Positions 6,431 to 13,626 of a DNA stretch of 42,423 bases are shown piece by piece. Each line of letters begins with the position of its first letter. The stretch's first letter is position 1. A program made the position numbers and the translations under genes. Origin of the DNA: Campylobacterota bacterium (GTDB lineage Bacteria > Campylobacterota > Campylobacteria > Campylobacterales > Sulfurospirillaceae); the NCBI GenBank assembly GCA_009930355.1, contig RZYK01000003.1, forward strand, positions 1 through 42,423. The letters are read 5' to 3'. The notes beneath the pieces are model-generated. The model saw nothing but the letters and a program-made list of their open reading frames with translations. It had not been told where the DNA came from and searched no databases.

Positions 6431-7134
6431 GCAACTTCTCCTTTAAATTCTTCAATAGCTCCCTTTAGAGCGTCCTCATCTGCCAAGAAAATTTCCATTT
6501 TCTCATCTGCCTCTTTTCCTTTAATTCCGAATTTAATCGCAAAATCTCGAATTGCAGGGGATGGAAGTCCTAACGAAATAGCTTTTTCTCTAAATTTATC
6601 AATCGTTGTGAGAGGCAATTTTTCAACCTTACCTCTTGTTTTTGGCGTATCTTCAATTTCACTCTCATCCAAAATACCAAGACCGCAAATTGAAAGTGTT
6701 ACACGTCTTTTTGCTTTGGTTTCGGCTTTCATCAATGCGTTTGCCAATTCAGAGCCTTTTAACCCTAACATGCTAACTGCGCCTGTGGCGGTGTCAAATC
6801 TCCCCTCTTTGTCAGTTGCTTTCGCTTCGACAATGAAAATATCTCCGATTTGATTTTTAGAGACAATCTCGATGCTTACACCATAAATTTTTCGTAGTTG
6901 GTCTGTTGCATCTTTTCGTGCATACAGTTTCAAAGAGCCATTTAATGTAACATATTCAAACGGCTTTGTCAGTGGATTAAGCCCAACGCTTTTACATACC
7001 GCACCATAATAATCCATGCGCTCATCTGAGCTTAGTTTTGATAAATCGCCCTCGATGAGAGCCATTTCATACTTGCCCTTTGCGCTTTCCCTAATTGCCT
7101 CTTCATTTTCAACTTCAATAACTGCGTTTCCCAT
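6427..7134 (-). CDS. Putative single-strand annealing protein (RecT-like)
   Basis: 235 residues. The central part (about 35-155) contains YYGAVCKSVGLNPLTKPFEY, LNGSLKLYARKDATDQLR and ANALMKAETKAKRRVTLSI, a conserved arrangement I recall from phage proteins annotated as RecT-like or recombination-associated. The basic helix ending KAKRR would contact DNA. A short linker and a helical C-terminal domain follow. It sits between an SSB candidate and a PD-(D/E)XK exonuclease, which is the standard exonuclease plus annealing pair. Gene reality is near certain; the annealing function is inference. Confidence 0.6.
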   Translation of the reverse strand: MGNAVIEVENEEAIRESAKGKYEMALIEGDLSKLSSDERMDYYGAVCKSVGLNPLTKPFEYVTLNGSLKLYARKDATDQLRKIYGVSIEIVSKNQIGDIFIVEAKATDKEGRFDTATGAVSMLGLKGSELANALMKAETKAKRRVTLSICGLGILDESEIEDTPKTRGKVEKLPLTTIDKFREKAISLGLPSPAIRDFAIKFGIKGKEADEKMEIFLADEDALKGAIEEFKGEVA

Positions 7135-7136
7135 AA

Positions 7137-8027
7137 TTATCCTTTCACTCTAAAATACGTTGATGCTGTTGTTTTTTCAAATTTTGCGTACACGTCAGGG
7201 TATTCTTTTTTAAGAGCATCTTTATCAAACGCTTTTTTCTCATTTTTGTAATAGACTGCGTATCCCAAAATCTCTTTCGTGCCACTTTTTTCAAGTGTTT
7301 CTTTGATGAGATTCCCAGCTAATTCTTTGCGCTTTTTTGCCTCATCTTCGGCTTCTTTTGCTTCGTTGTAGTCTCTTACGAATTGTTTTAGAGCGTCACT
7401 GTTCTCAATTTCGTCAATCTCTTTTGCATCAGAATCTTTTTCAGGGGCGGTGTCTGCTGATTTACTACCATGTTCACAATAACCGTCACACATCTCGAAT
7501 GGGTCAAATTCAACATCATCTATGCCCAAACCATTTTCAACATGCTCATAAACCCATTTTGCTTTGTTGATTAATGCGTTCATAATCGCTGTATTTTCAG
7601 TGGTTGTCAAATCGACATCGAAGCATTTATATTCTCCAGTGTCACGGTTCAAATAAACAAATTTGACACTCTCAAATCCATCCATGTAGCGGTAGCAAAG
7701 AGCTTGTTGTAAATGCTCAATTTTTGGCTCGGTAATCTTGTTAAATTCCCAAGTTGAAACCGTTTTAAGCTCAAAAAGCTGTTTGGTTTTTTTGATATAA
7801 CCATCAATGTGACCTGTAAAATAATCACATGCAATCTCTTTCTCACGATACACGACCCTAACTCCCTCTTTTTTCTCAAAATAGGGGATAAATCCGCCAT
7901 GAATGATGCTACCCATCATTGCCTGTGTTGAGTCGCTTCCGCTCACTTCTTCTGCCGTCACGTATTCGACCAAACATTTTCTACATCGGTGCATACCTGA
8001 TGCTCTCAATCTTCTTTTTAAACTCAC
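7137..8027 (-). CDS. PD-(D/E)XK exonuclease, RecB/Cas4-like
   Basis: 296 residues, starting at a GTG coupled to the upstream stop (GTGA). Nuclease residues are visible in order: H43 in GSIIHGG, D75 in TGHIDGYI, E86-x-K88 in FELKTV and Q107/Q108 in HLQQALCY. Two Cys pairs, C15/C18 (CRKC) and a CDGYC near residue 180, could hold an Fe-S cluster as in Cas4/AddB, although the 2+2 spacing is not the usual 1+3. The C-terminal third is a charged helical domain. It is likely the 5'-3' exonuclease partner of the annealing protein in phage recombination or replication. Confidence 0.8.
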   Translation of the reverse strand: MSLKRRLRASGMHRCRKCLVEYVTAEEVSGSDSTQAMMGSIIHGGFIPYFEKKEGVRVVYREKEIACDYFTGHIDGYIKKTKQLFELKTVSTWEFNKITEPKIEHLQQALCYRYMDGFESVKFVYLNRDTGEYKCFDVDLTTTENTAIMNALINKAKWVYEHVENGLGIDDVEFDPFEMCDGYCEHGSKSADTAPEKDSDAKEIDEIENSDALKQFVRDYNEAKEAEDEAKKRKELAGNLIKETLEKSGTKEILGYAVYYKNEKKAFDKDALKKEYPDVYAKFEKTTASTYFRVKG

Positions 8028-8290
8028 GCAACACCACCTAAAACATATTGCACATCATATTCAGGGGAGAGCGTTTTTTGAGGCACTTTTTCCTCGATAA
8101 AAAGCGGTTTTCCATCGGTATTGCGAGGCATTAAATCACGCTTCGCTTGAACGATTATTTTTCTTGCTTCATTGAGCATCAAGCGAATGCGCTTGGCTGA
8201 TGCTTTTGTACGTTTTCCGCCTATTGTTGCTGAAATTTCTTCACCTTTTATCTTCTCTGCCAGTTCTAAGAACTTTTTGTAACTATCCAC
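8024..8290 (-). CDS. Small basic protein, unknown
   Basis: 88 residues, GTG start at 8290 with AGGAG 7 bases upstream; no ATG fits. The middle is strongly basic and helical (GGKRTKASAKRIRLMLNEAR and so on), suggesting nucleic-acid contact. It is translated immediately before the exonuclease, to which it is coupled. No family recognised. Confidence 0.6.
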   Translation of the reverse strand: MDSYKKFLELAEKIKGEEISATIGGKRTKASAKRIRLMLNEARKIIVQAKRDLMPRNTDGKPLFIEEKVPQKTLSPEYDVQYVLGGVA

Positions 8291-8363
8291 TCATCGCTCC
8301 TTATTAGGTTGTTTTGATAACCTTTATCGCCCCTTACATGTAAGAGGCTGTAAAAATTATTTA

Positions 8364-9017
8364 TCAGCTTTCGCTTTTTAATTTTCCCTCTTCAAACCAA
8401 TACCAAACGTCAGATTTGATAATTGTGTTTTTAATTTTTTTGCCTACTTTTGCGGAGTGAATATCTTTAATAAAATATTTTTCTCCGTTGCATTGCCAAT
8501 CCACAATTACAATCCAACCATTAACTGCTTTTGCTTTTGATTGGTAGCCTAGCGAGCATGCAACCGCTTCATCCCCTGACGTGTTGGCGTGGGCATAATT
8601 CCCTGACGTGTTGGCGTGGGCTTCATCCCCTGACGTGTTGGCGTGGGCTCTATACCCTGACGTGTTGGCGTGGGCTTCATCCCCTGACGTGTTGGCGGTA
8701 TCTGAATATGTTAGATTTTCGTACACCATTTTAAAGTGTGCTTTAAACATATTCCCGATACTAATAGATGAATCAATTTTTAATTTATTTGTCGCTACTT
8801 TGTCGTCACTTTCATCAATATCACCAAGAGCCTCAACTTCTGCATATTTCGCATTTGGAACAGGAGGGTAATAACCAAACACATCAAGGGGCATTTTGCA
8901 AAAGTGAAGCCCTGTATTACATGTACTAGGATTTACATCTTCTTCAAAAGTTTTTCCTAACTCAAATTTATAACCACGACATGACAAATCTTTGTCAAAA
9001 CCTTTATAACCTTTCAT
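8364..9017 (-). CDS. DUF7666-like phage protein with 9-residue beta-roll repeats
   Basis: 217 residues. The N-terminus (MKGYKGFDKDLSCRGYKFEL, later CNTGLHFCKMPLDVFGYY) matches a phage protein family of unknown function. The centre holds five units of the type ANTSGxxAH (residues about 110-155), with the variable pair DE, YR, DE, NY, DE. Such Asn/Thr/Ser-Gly/Ala repeats form left-handed beta-rolls in YadA-like heads. The C-terminal 50 residues (WIVIVDWQ, then WYWFEEGK) form a small domain. Function unknown; repeat number probably varies between related phages. Confidence 0.65.
   Translation of the reverse strand: MKGYKGFDKDLSCRGYKFELGKTFEEDVNPSTCNTGLHFCKMPLDVFGYYPPVPNAKYAEVEALGDIDESDDKVATNKLKIDSSISIGNMFKAHFKMVYENLTYSDTANTSGDEAHANTSGYRAHANTSGDEAHANTSGNYAHANTSGDEAVACSLGYQSKAKAVNGWIVIVDWQCNGEKYFIKDIHSAKVGKKIKNTIIKSDVWYWFEEGKLKSES
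8575..8697. repeat. 27-bp tandem repeat, five units
   Basis: CCTGACGTGTTGGCG recurs at 8575, 8602, 8629, 8656 and 8683, exactly 27 bases apart, with a short variable segment in each unit. It encodes the 9-residue repeats of the overlapping gene. The near-identity at the DNA level points to recent expansion or gene conversion. Confidence 0.9.
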
Positions 9018-9019
9018 TT

Positions 9020-9193
9020 TTAACCTTTCACAATGTATTGGATTATTCTTTGTTTTGCCAAGTAGCCATCTTCAAAAATGGTCGGTTTTGTTGAACCATC
9101 TTTGTAAACTTTGAAGTAGCCATTGTATTTTTCAACTCTTGCCCCATTGACTCTTTGAACGCCTTTTCTAAGGTCGATTTTGATTTCTTTCAT
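9020..9193 (-). CDS. Small basic phage protein (57 aa)
   Basis: 57 residues (MKEIKIDLRKGVQRVNGARV and onward, ending IIQYIVKG). A compact beta-rich pattern (VEKYNGYFKVYKDGS) with GGGG as Shine-Dalgarno upstream. Its stop is two bases before the ATG of the repeat protein. No family recognised. Confidence 0.65.
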   Translation of the reverse strand: MKEIKIDLRKGVQRVNGARVEKYNGYFKVYKDGSTKPTIFEDGYLAKQRIIQYIVKG

Positions 9194-9210
9194 TTAAACC
9201 CCTTTTGATA

Positions 9211-9250
9211 AAATTTTATAAGGCGCACCGTGATACGCCCTAAAAACCTT
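9211..9250. promoter_or_regulatory. Conserved intergenic element, copy 1
   Basis: Read on the plus strand, AAATTTTAT is followed by a small hairpin (GGCG/CGCC) and CTAAAAA. A similar block occurs at 10280-10320 upstream of the 337-residue gene. The shared parts are AAATTTTAT, CC, TGA, CGC and CTAAAAA in the same order. It may be a processing site, weak terminator or early promoter element. Confidence 0.4.
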
Positions 9251-10262
9251 ATGCGCTTAACTTTTCAAGACCTAAAAGTTCTGCTATAATTTCAAGCTCA
9301 CTGAAAGGTATTTGATGGCAACCTACCGTTAAAACTCCATTTTCAAGTGAATTGACGGTGTAGTGTCCTAAGCTCATGCCGTCAATACTCTCATTTCTTT
9401 GAAGTCTGCGCCATAAACCTTTTGCCACTGTTGTTGGGATTTTCGCACCGTGTGAAGTTTCGATATTCTCGCCATCATCGCTAAGTCTTAAAAATGTGCC
9501 TCTATTAAAAGAATCAATAGTTAAGCCGTATCTTCTTGCAACCTCTTCAATTTTTCTGAATGCAATATAATCATCTGAACGGTAATTTCTTTTTTCACCA
9601 TTTCGCCACAATCTAACACTCTCTGCATTGTATTTTTCAAGAAAGTCTTTGTTATCTTCGATTAATTTCATCGCCTCTTTATGAGCTTTTGCATGTTCTC
9701 TTTCTGCTTTTTTGCGTGCCTTTTCGGCTTTGATTTTCTCTTCTTCACTCAACCCCAGAAAGAACGCAATAACATCATCAATATCGTGATTGACTTTTTC
9801 TAACGCCTTAAGCCAGTCCACCTTGATATTCAAATACTTCACATAAGCTTTTGCATTGTTAATAAGTGCAAAAATTTCATTTGAGTAGCTTCTCGTACGT
9901 GCTTTGATGTGCTTTTGGGCATAAACAAAAATCTCTTTTTTCATGTGATTTAAGTTTGCCTCTGTACTCTCTTCTATGTTAGGTATAAATATTTGCTCTT
10001 TATGGTTTGTGGCGTATTCCGCTTCTTGTTGGTGCTTTGTTGTAGTGTTTGAGTATTTATCGGTACTCAACAAAACGACATTTTTGTCTAAATCAATTTG
10101 AGCAATTTTTGTACGGTATGAATACAGGTAAGAAATACCGTTATAAACGCTCACGCTCGTTCTGTCCCCTGTCGAGTATGTACCATGTGCGCCTTGATAA
10201 CCGTTTGCCCATATATGCGATAATTCGCTTGAAGTTTGATAACACATTTTTTTTCTTGCCAT
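9249..10262 (-). CDS. Conserved phage protein of unknown function (337 aa)
   Basis: 337 residues. The N-terminal region (MCYQTSSELSHIWANGYQ, then SYLYSYRTKIAQID) and the C-terminal region (ETSHGAKIPTTVAKGLWR, then GHYTVNSL and VGCHQIPFSELE) are the two conserved ends of a protein widespread in phages and of no known function. Between them is a long charged coiled coil (about 165-215, rich in EKARKKAEREHAKAH). No catalytic motif is evident. Clear ATG and ribosome site (AAGGATTCACA). Separated from its neighbours by two copies of the same intergenic element. Confidence 0.75.
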   Translation of the reverse strand: MARKKMCYQTSSELSHIWANGYQGAHGTYSTGDRTSVSVYNGISYLYSYRTKIAQIDLDKNVVLLSTDKYSNTTTKHQQEAEYATNHKEQIFIPNIEESTEANLNHMKKEIFVYAQKHIKARTRSYSNEIFALINNAKAYVKYLNIKVDWLKALEKVNHDIDDVIAFFLGLSEEEKIKAEKARKKAEREHAKAHKEAMKLIEDNKDFLEKYNAESVRLWRNGEKRNYRSDDYIAFRKIEEVARRYGLTIDSFNRGTFLRLSDDGENIETSHGAKIPTTVAKGLWRRLQRNESIDGMSLGHYTVNSLENGVLTVGCHQIPFSELEIIAELLGLEKLSA

Positions 10263-10279
10263 TGTGAATCCTTTTTAAA

Positions 10280-10320
10280 AAATTTTATGGAACGTGCCAA
10301 GCTGACACGCTCTAAAAATC
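10280..10320. promoter_or_regulatory. Conserved intergenic element, copy 2
   Basis: Partner of the element at 9211-9250: AAATTTTAT, then a CGTG/CACG hairpin (10293-10296 with 10306-10309), then CTAAAAA. It lies between the 16-codon ORF and the 337-residue gene. Confidence 0.4.
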
Positions 10321-10322
10321 TT

Positions 10323-10373
10323 TTATTTGCCCTCTGTTGGACGTGGCGGATAAAGCAACTCAATCGCTTTCAT
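10323..10373 (-). CDS. Possible 16-residue peptide (MKAIELLYPPRPTEGK)
   Basis: A 17-codon frame with a well-placed Shine-Dalgarno (AAGGAAGAAC directly before ATG), between two conserved phage genes. It contains a PPRP motif near its end, which slows ribosomes. It could be a leader peptide or a real micro-protein. Low confidence because of size. Confidence 0.35.
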   Translation of the reverse strand: MKAIELLYPPRPTEGK

Positions 10374-10389
10374 GTTCTTCCTTTGTGTT

Positions 10390-10848
10390 CTATGCTACTC
10401 TCTCAAAAACGCCCTCACCATTCGAGAACGTGCCAATTTTTCGATACTCTCCAAACATCTTTTCAAATCGTGAAGAGATGCGACCACAAAAGCCCTTTGA
10501 TAGATTCGCCATTCTTTGACTTTCATCGTAACAAACGTCATCATATTCATAACGGCTTACCAAGCAAAGGGAAGCCAAACCGCCATACTCTGACACGGTG
10601 ACATATGCAAAGTCGTTTGCAAGAATCGCATGAACTTCACGCTCTAGCCATTTATTACATGTAACAAAAGAACTCCATTTTCCCATGATTTGTTCTTGCA
10701 CATTTTCTAGCCAAAAATCCCAATTTAATTCAGCTTGAAATTCGTTTTCAAACTCCACGCCATTTTCATCTTCACAAACTCCAAAATCTGAAACATCTAT
10801 GTAAGCGATTGCACTGTATTTTCGTGCGAAACTGACACTTCTTCCCAT
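10390..10848 (-). CDS. Conserved phage protein of unknown function (MGRSVS family)
   Basis: 152 residues. The start MGRSVSFARKYSAIAYIDVS is a recurrent beginning among small phage proteins of unknown function. Rich in Trp, Glu and Phe; the middle includes NWDFWLENVQEQIMGKW. It is the first gene of the leftward operon after the control region, with AAAGGATTTATC before the ATG. A TTGTTAA/TTAACAA hairpin lies just upstream. Confidence 0.7.
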   Translation of the reverse strand: MGRSVSFARKYSAIAYIDVSDFGVCEDENGVEFENEFQAELNWDFWLENVQEQIMGKWSSFVTCNKWLEREVHAILANDFAYVTVSEYGGLASLCLVSRYEYDDVCYDESQRMANLSKGFCGRISSRFEKMFGEYRKIGTFSNGEGVFERVA

Positions 10849-10869
10849 GATAAATCCTTTAAAATAAGT

Positions 10870-10902
10870 TTGTTAAACGCTACACATAGGGCTTAACAAA
10901 GA
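10870..10902. promoter_or_regulatory. Hairpin upstream of the first leftward gene
   Basis: TTGTTAA pairs with TTAACAA around an A/C-rich loop. It lies in the leader immediately before the MGRSVS-family gene, in the position that other intergenic elements occupy before neighbouring genes. Confidence 0.4.
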
Positions 10903-10978
10903 TATAAAAAAGTTGGAATGGTATAAGCTCTTCTCGGCTTACGTTCTCTCGTATGGCGCATATTGTTTTATAGTCCTC

Positions 10979-11062
10979 ACGCTTTCAAAAGGTCGGACTT
11001 GAACGTATCGTGTTCATCTAGCTGACTTGCTAGGCGGTCATTTGTTTGACTGAGAGAATTAT
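10979..11062 (-). ncRNA. Triple-hairpin, tRNA-fragment-like leader segment
   Basis: Three adjacent hairpins: TGAAC/GTTCA with a 7-base loop, CTAGC/GCTAG with a 6-base loop, and GTCA/TGAC. On the minus strand they precede GTTCAAGTCCGACC, which matches the T-arm end of element C (GTTCGAGTCCGACC) at 13 of 14 bases. The T-stem 5' partner is missing here, so it is not a tRNA. It lies in the probable leader of the leftward operon. Confidence 0.35.
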
Positions 11063-11258
11063 TGCATAATGTAGTTAAATTAAAACTTAAAAAATATTGC
11101 AATTTGTGGTAATTTCCCAAAAAGAGATTTGTGAGAGTAGCAAAGGGGTAAAGTCCCTTATATGTATATATACACATAACACACGTATAAGGTTAATATG
11201 AGTAATAGAGTAATACAGGTATATGTTAAAAGGTTATATTGTGTATTTAGTAAAATAG
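11063..11258. other. Non-coding A/T-rich control DNA
   Basis: No convincing gene. Contains a 12-bp palindrome TGTATATATACA near 11163-11174. The probable start region of leftward transcription lies here or in the adjoining iterons, but I cannot pick a promoter. Confidence 0.4.
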
Positions 11259-11452
11259 TTAATTATTAGTAAAGATATGTAAATATGGGGCTTTTAATTA
11301 CTGAATATACTTAAATAGGGGGTTATTTATTACTAAATAGGGTTAAATAGGTGGCTTTTAATTACTGGATATGGTTAAATATAAGGGGTTTAATTACTAA
11401 ATATACTTAAATAAGGGGGTATTTGCTACTAAATTGATATAAATATGGGGGG
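11259..11452. repeat. Six degenerate iterons, period 31-35 bp
   Basis: Units start near 11259, 11294, 11327, 11358, 11390 and 11422. Each runs TTAATTACTAAATAT, then A/T-rich DNA with TTAAATA, ending in a run of four to six G. The step of about three helical turns would place bound protein on one face of the DNA. The array lies between the leftward operon and the repressor. Candidates are an operator array, a second replication origin or a partition site. Confidence 0.7.
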
Positions 11453-11910
11453 AGAGAGTCCATAGGGGTGAGATGTTTTGCAAAATATTCTGCTTCATAG
11501 CATAAAACCATTAATCAAGGTTGGATATTTTTATATAAGAGTTATCCAATGTTCATCAAAAAAAGAATAGTATTTAATTAGTATTTATAGTGTCAAAGGC
11601 TACGCAATGCCGTATTCATGGGGGTTTGCTTGATGTTGTTGTGTGTATTGTGCCAAGAATTGTGCCAAAGGTTTGAGGAATGACGTGATAAAAAGCAAAA
11701 GGCACGAGCGTGAAGCATGGCAATATGTGAACCCTCCCCACCCCCTAAAATATACGTGCGAAAAGAGATATGCCCCAATCCCAGAAATTTTTTTATATCA
11801 ACACTCAATGAGCAGATTATTCAAAACAGAAGAACCCTATCGCAATCGAACGCAATGGGGGTAAATTTCAACGAAAGGGAGAGAAGCAATACTCGGAGTA
11901 GGGTAGATGG
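11453..11910. other. Non-coding region between iterons and membrane gene
   Basis: About 460 bases without a believable gene on either strand; the short frames present have no ribosome sites or family resemblance. The only structure noted is the paired TTGTGCCAA site at 11648-11669. Confidence 0.5.
11648..11669. repeat. Third pair of TTGTGCCAA sites, in the control region
   Basis: TTGTGCCAAG (11648) and TTGTGCCAAA (11660), 12 bases apart, the same motif, orientation and spacing as the pairs at the two prophage ends. It may let integrase, or another protein using this motif, act at the control region, or it may mark an old recombination junction. Confidence 0.5.
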
Positions 11911-12348
11911 TTATCTCTCGTTATTTTTACCATACATGCTGATATAAAGAATACCTGCATAAATACTTGGCAATAAAACGTAGATAAGAAGAAAAATTAA
12001 AAATTCATCTTTTTGAAATTTAAAATGTTCAGAATAAAATAGCATTGGAACAAAAATAAACCCAACGAAATAGATAATTAATGGTCTAATTTTCGTGTCT
12101 TTTCTTCCTTTGGCAGTATCATAGATAACCCCAAAAAACATACTTGCGACCCAGCCCATAATGAGCATAAGGACTACCGATAGTGGTAGCACCACTAATT
12201 GAAAAAGTACAAATTTTACAAAGTGATAGTTAGCTGAGTCTTTAAAAAACATCTCGACCAAACAAAGAAATATTAAACAAAAAGGAAAAATTGTTATAAA
12301 AAATGAATTGATGCTTTCGATTATTTTTTCAGCTCTCTTAGACCCCAT
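11911..12348 (-). CDS. Four-helix membrane protein next to the repressor
   Basis: 145 residues from the ATG at 12348, which overlaps the repressor stop (TGATG). Four hydrophobic segments are visible: about 16-36, 43-70, 88-104 and 118-138. The short loops are charged. Because it is translationally coupled to the repressor it should be made in the lysogen, so a superinfection-exclusion or other lysogenic conversion role is plausible. No family recognised. Confidence 0.6.
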   Translation of the reverse strand: MGSKRAEKIIESINSFFITIFPFCLIFLCLVEMFFKDSANYHFVKFVLFQLVVLPLSVVLMLIMGWVASMFFGVIYDTAKGRKDTKIRPLIIYFVGFIFVPMLFYSEHFKFQKDEFLIFLLIYVLLPSIYAGILYISMYGKNNER

Positions 12349-13034
12349 CACTTCCTCATCAGCATAGGACTACCAATCTTCACCAGAGCTACGACTTTGC
12401 CGACAATATCCCACTCTCCCTCTAAGGCTTTTTCCACAGGGTAGATTTGGTTGTCTGATATGAGCAAACAGCTTCCATCGGCTTGAAATGCACACCGTTT
12501 TATGTGTACGTTCTGCCCGTGAGTAATGAGATAAACGCCATTTACAGGGATAACATCGCCTCCGTTTCTTAGTTGGATAATAGCCCAATCATTCTCGTCC
12601 AAATACGGTGACATCGAATCTCCAACGATTCTGATAGAGGCAATTTTCTTTTTGTTCACGCCCATAGGTAGCATATCCACGTCAATGTCCATGCTATCAC
12701 TTGACATTTTGAGGTGTTCTAATAGCCCACTTGCGCCACATCCTGCGAGACCAAGTATCTTTGGGACTCTAATGGTGTTTGAATCGAGTGCTTTTGGGTT
12801 CATCATTGGAGCTTTCATCACAGGCATTGACTCATCTTTAGCCCCACCCATGAGCAAATAGTTGGCATCAACGCCTAAAATATTAGCCATAGCAACAATA
12901 TCTGATGGTGATGGCGTTCTCGTATTTACCGCCCACCCTGCGATGGCACTTTGGCTTTTCCCAAGTTTATTTGCTAAGTCCTGTTGTGTCATACCTGCAT
13001 CTTTCATAGCAGTTTTTAATCGCTGTCCAAACAT
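12348..13034 (-). CDS. CI/LexA-type prophage repressor
   Basis: 228 residues. An N-terminal XRE helix-turn-helix (residues about 5-60: TQQDLANKLGKSQSAIAGWA) is joined to a C-terminal S24 peptidase domain. The expected self-cleavage site is A97-G98 in GLAGCG, the nucleophile Ser140 in VGDSMSPYL and the general base Lys179 in HIKRCAF. It should hold the prophage silent by binding operators between this gene and the Cro-like gene, and be inactivated by RecA-stimulated self-cleavage after DNA damage. A TATAAT on its strand at 13064-13059 and AAGGAGTAAG before the ATG look like its promoter and ribosome site. Confidence 0.95.
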   Translation of the reverse strand: MFGQRLKTAMKDAGMTQQDLANKLGKSQSAIAGWAVNTRTPSPSDIVAMANILGVDANYLLMGGAKDESMPVMKAPMMNPKALDSNTIRVPKILGLAGCGASGLLEHLKMSSDSMDIDVDMLPMGVNKKKIASIRIVGDSMSPYLDENDWAIIQLRNGGDVIPVNGVYLITHGQNVHIKRCAFQADGSCLLISDNQIYPVEKALEGEWDIVGKVVALVKIGSPMLMRK

Positions 13035-13058
13035 GACTTACTCCTTTATATATTAAGA

Positions 13059-13064
13059 ATTATA
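13059..13064 (-). promoter_or_regulatory. -10 box of the repressor gene
   Basis: TATAAT on the minus strand 25 bases before the repressor ATG. No clear -35 hexamer, which is common in Campylobacterota promoters. Confidence 0.5.
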
Positions 13065-13087
13065 TTACAAATCGTCATAAAAAGCGT

Positions 13088-13102
13088 AAATTTTAATAAA
13101 AT
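13088..13102. promoter_or_regulatory. Palindromic operator candidate
   Basis: AATTTTA-A-TAAAATT is a perfect 7-bp palindrome around one base, in the 126-bp gap between the divergent repressor and Cro-like genes. It is a natural operator position. The region is very A/T-rich, so chance palindromes occur. Confidence 0.4.
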
Positions 13103-13160
13103 TACAAAATGCACTAAAAATTAATATTCCTTTTAACCACAATATGCAATAATTACCACC

Positions 13161-13370
13161 ATGAAAACAAGAAAAGAGATTAAGGCAGTCCTTTTGGACG
13201 TGGGGTACTCTTTGCAGATGGCAACCGCCATTATGGCAGGGCGTAGGGGAATTAGTTTTGAGGCACTTTGTGCGCTTGAAGAGCGTTATGGAGTGACCGC
13301 TTTGAGATTTAAGATGATGATAGATGCTCTTCCGAAGCATGAAAGAAGAAAGAGAAAAAATGTTGAATAG
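13161..13370 (+). CDS. Cro-like regulator
   Basis: 69 residues, divergent from the repressor. The sequence EIKAVLLDVGYSLQMATAIM followed by AGRRGISFEALCALEERYG resembles a small helix-turn-helix protein. Basic C-terminus (KHERRKRKNVE). Its position makes a Cro or CII-type early regulator of the rightward operon likely. No Shine-Dalgarno is visible before the ATG (TTACCACC), so the message may be leaderless or nearly so. Confidence 0.6.
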   Translation: MKTRKEIKAVLLDVGYSLQMATAIMAGRRGISFEALCALEERYGVTALRFKMMIDALPKHERRKRKNVE

Positions 13371-13626
13371 TAGCCAAAAAGAGTACGTCATTAAACGCTT
13401 GATGGAAGATGGACAAATTAGCCGAAATCATTGCTTATCACACTACATTTCACGCCTAGGTGCAATTATTTGTGATTTGAAAAAAGATGGATTTGAAATT
13501 AGTGGTGATTATGAAAAAGTAGGGAACGGCAAAGACTTTGTTTACAGACTACTCAATGCCGAACAACTTAAAAGTCAGGGTAATTGTACCACAAATGCCG
13601 ACTCATTACAAGAGGTGTCAGCATGA
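13360..13626 (+). CDS. Winged-helix phage protein (HTH_39-like)
   Basis: 88 residues from the ATG at 13360; in-frame starts at 13324 and 13342 lie deeper in the Cro-like gene. The pattern SSQKEYVIKRLMEDGQISRN, then LSHYISRLGAIICDLKKDGF and a wing ending in FVYRLL matches the small phage winged-helix family used to sort sequence-specific ends or repress early genes. Overlaps the genes on both sides. Probably a regulator or replication accessory. Confidence 0.65.
   Translation: MLNSSQKEYVIKRLMEDGQISRNHCLSHYISRLGAIICDLKKDGFEISGDYEKVGNGKDFVYRLLNAEQLKSQGNCTTNADSLQEVSA

Noticed and set aside
8575-8697. CRISPR array
   Set aside because: The unit is 27 bp without separate spacers, stays in frame and encodes protein repeats.
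11259-11452. CRISPR or minisatellite gene
   Set aside because: Units are degenerate, there are no unique spacers of constant size, and no open frame crosses the array.
11643-11947. Overlapping plus-strand frames in the control region
   Set aside because: Poor codon usage, no ribosome sites, proline-rich chance peptides across non-coding DNA.
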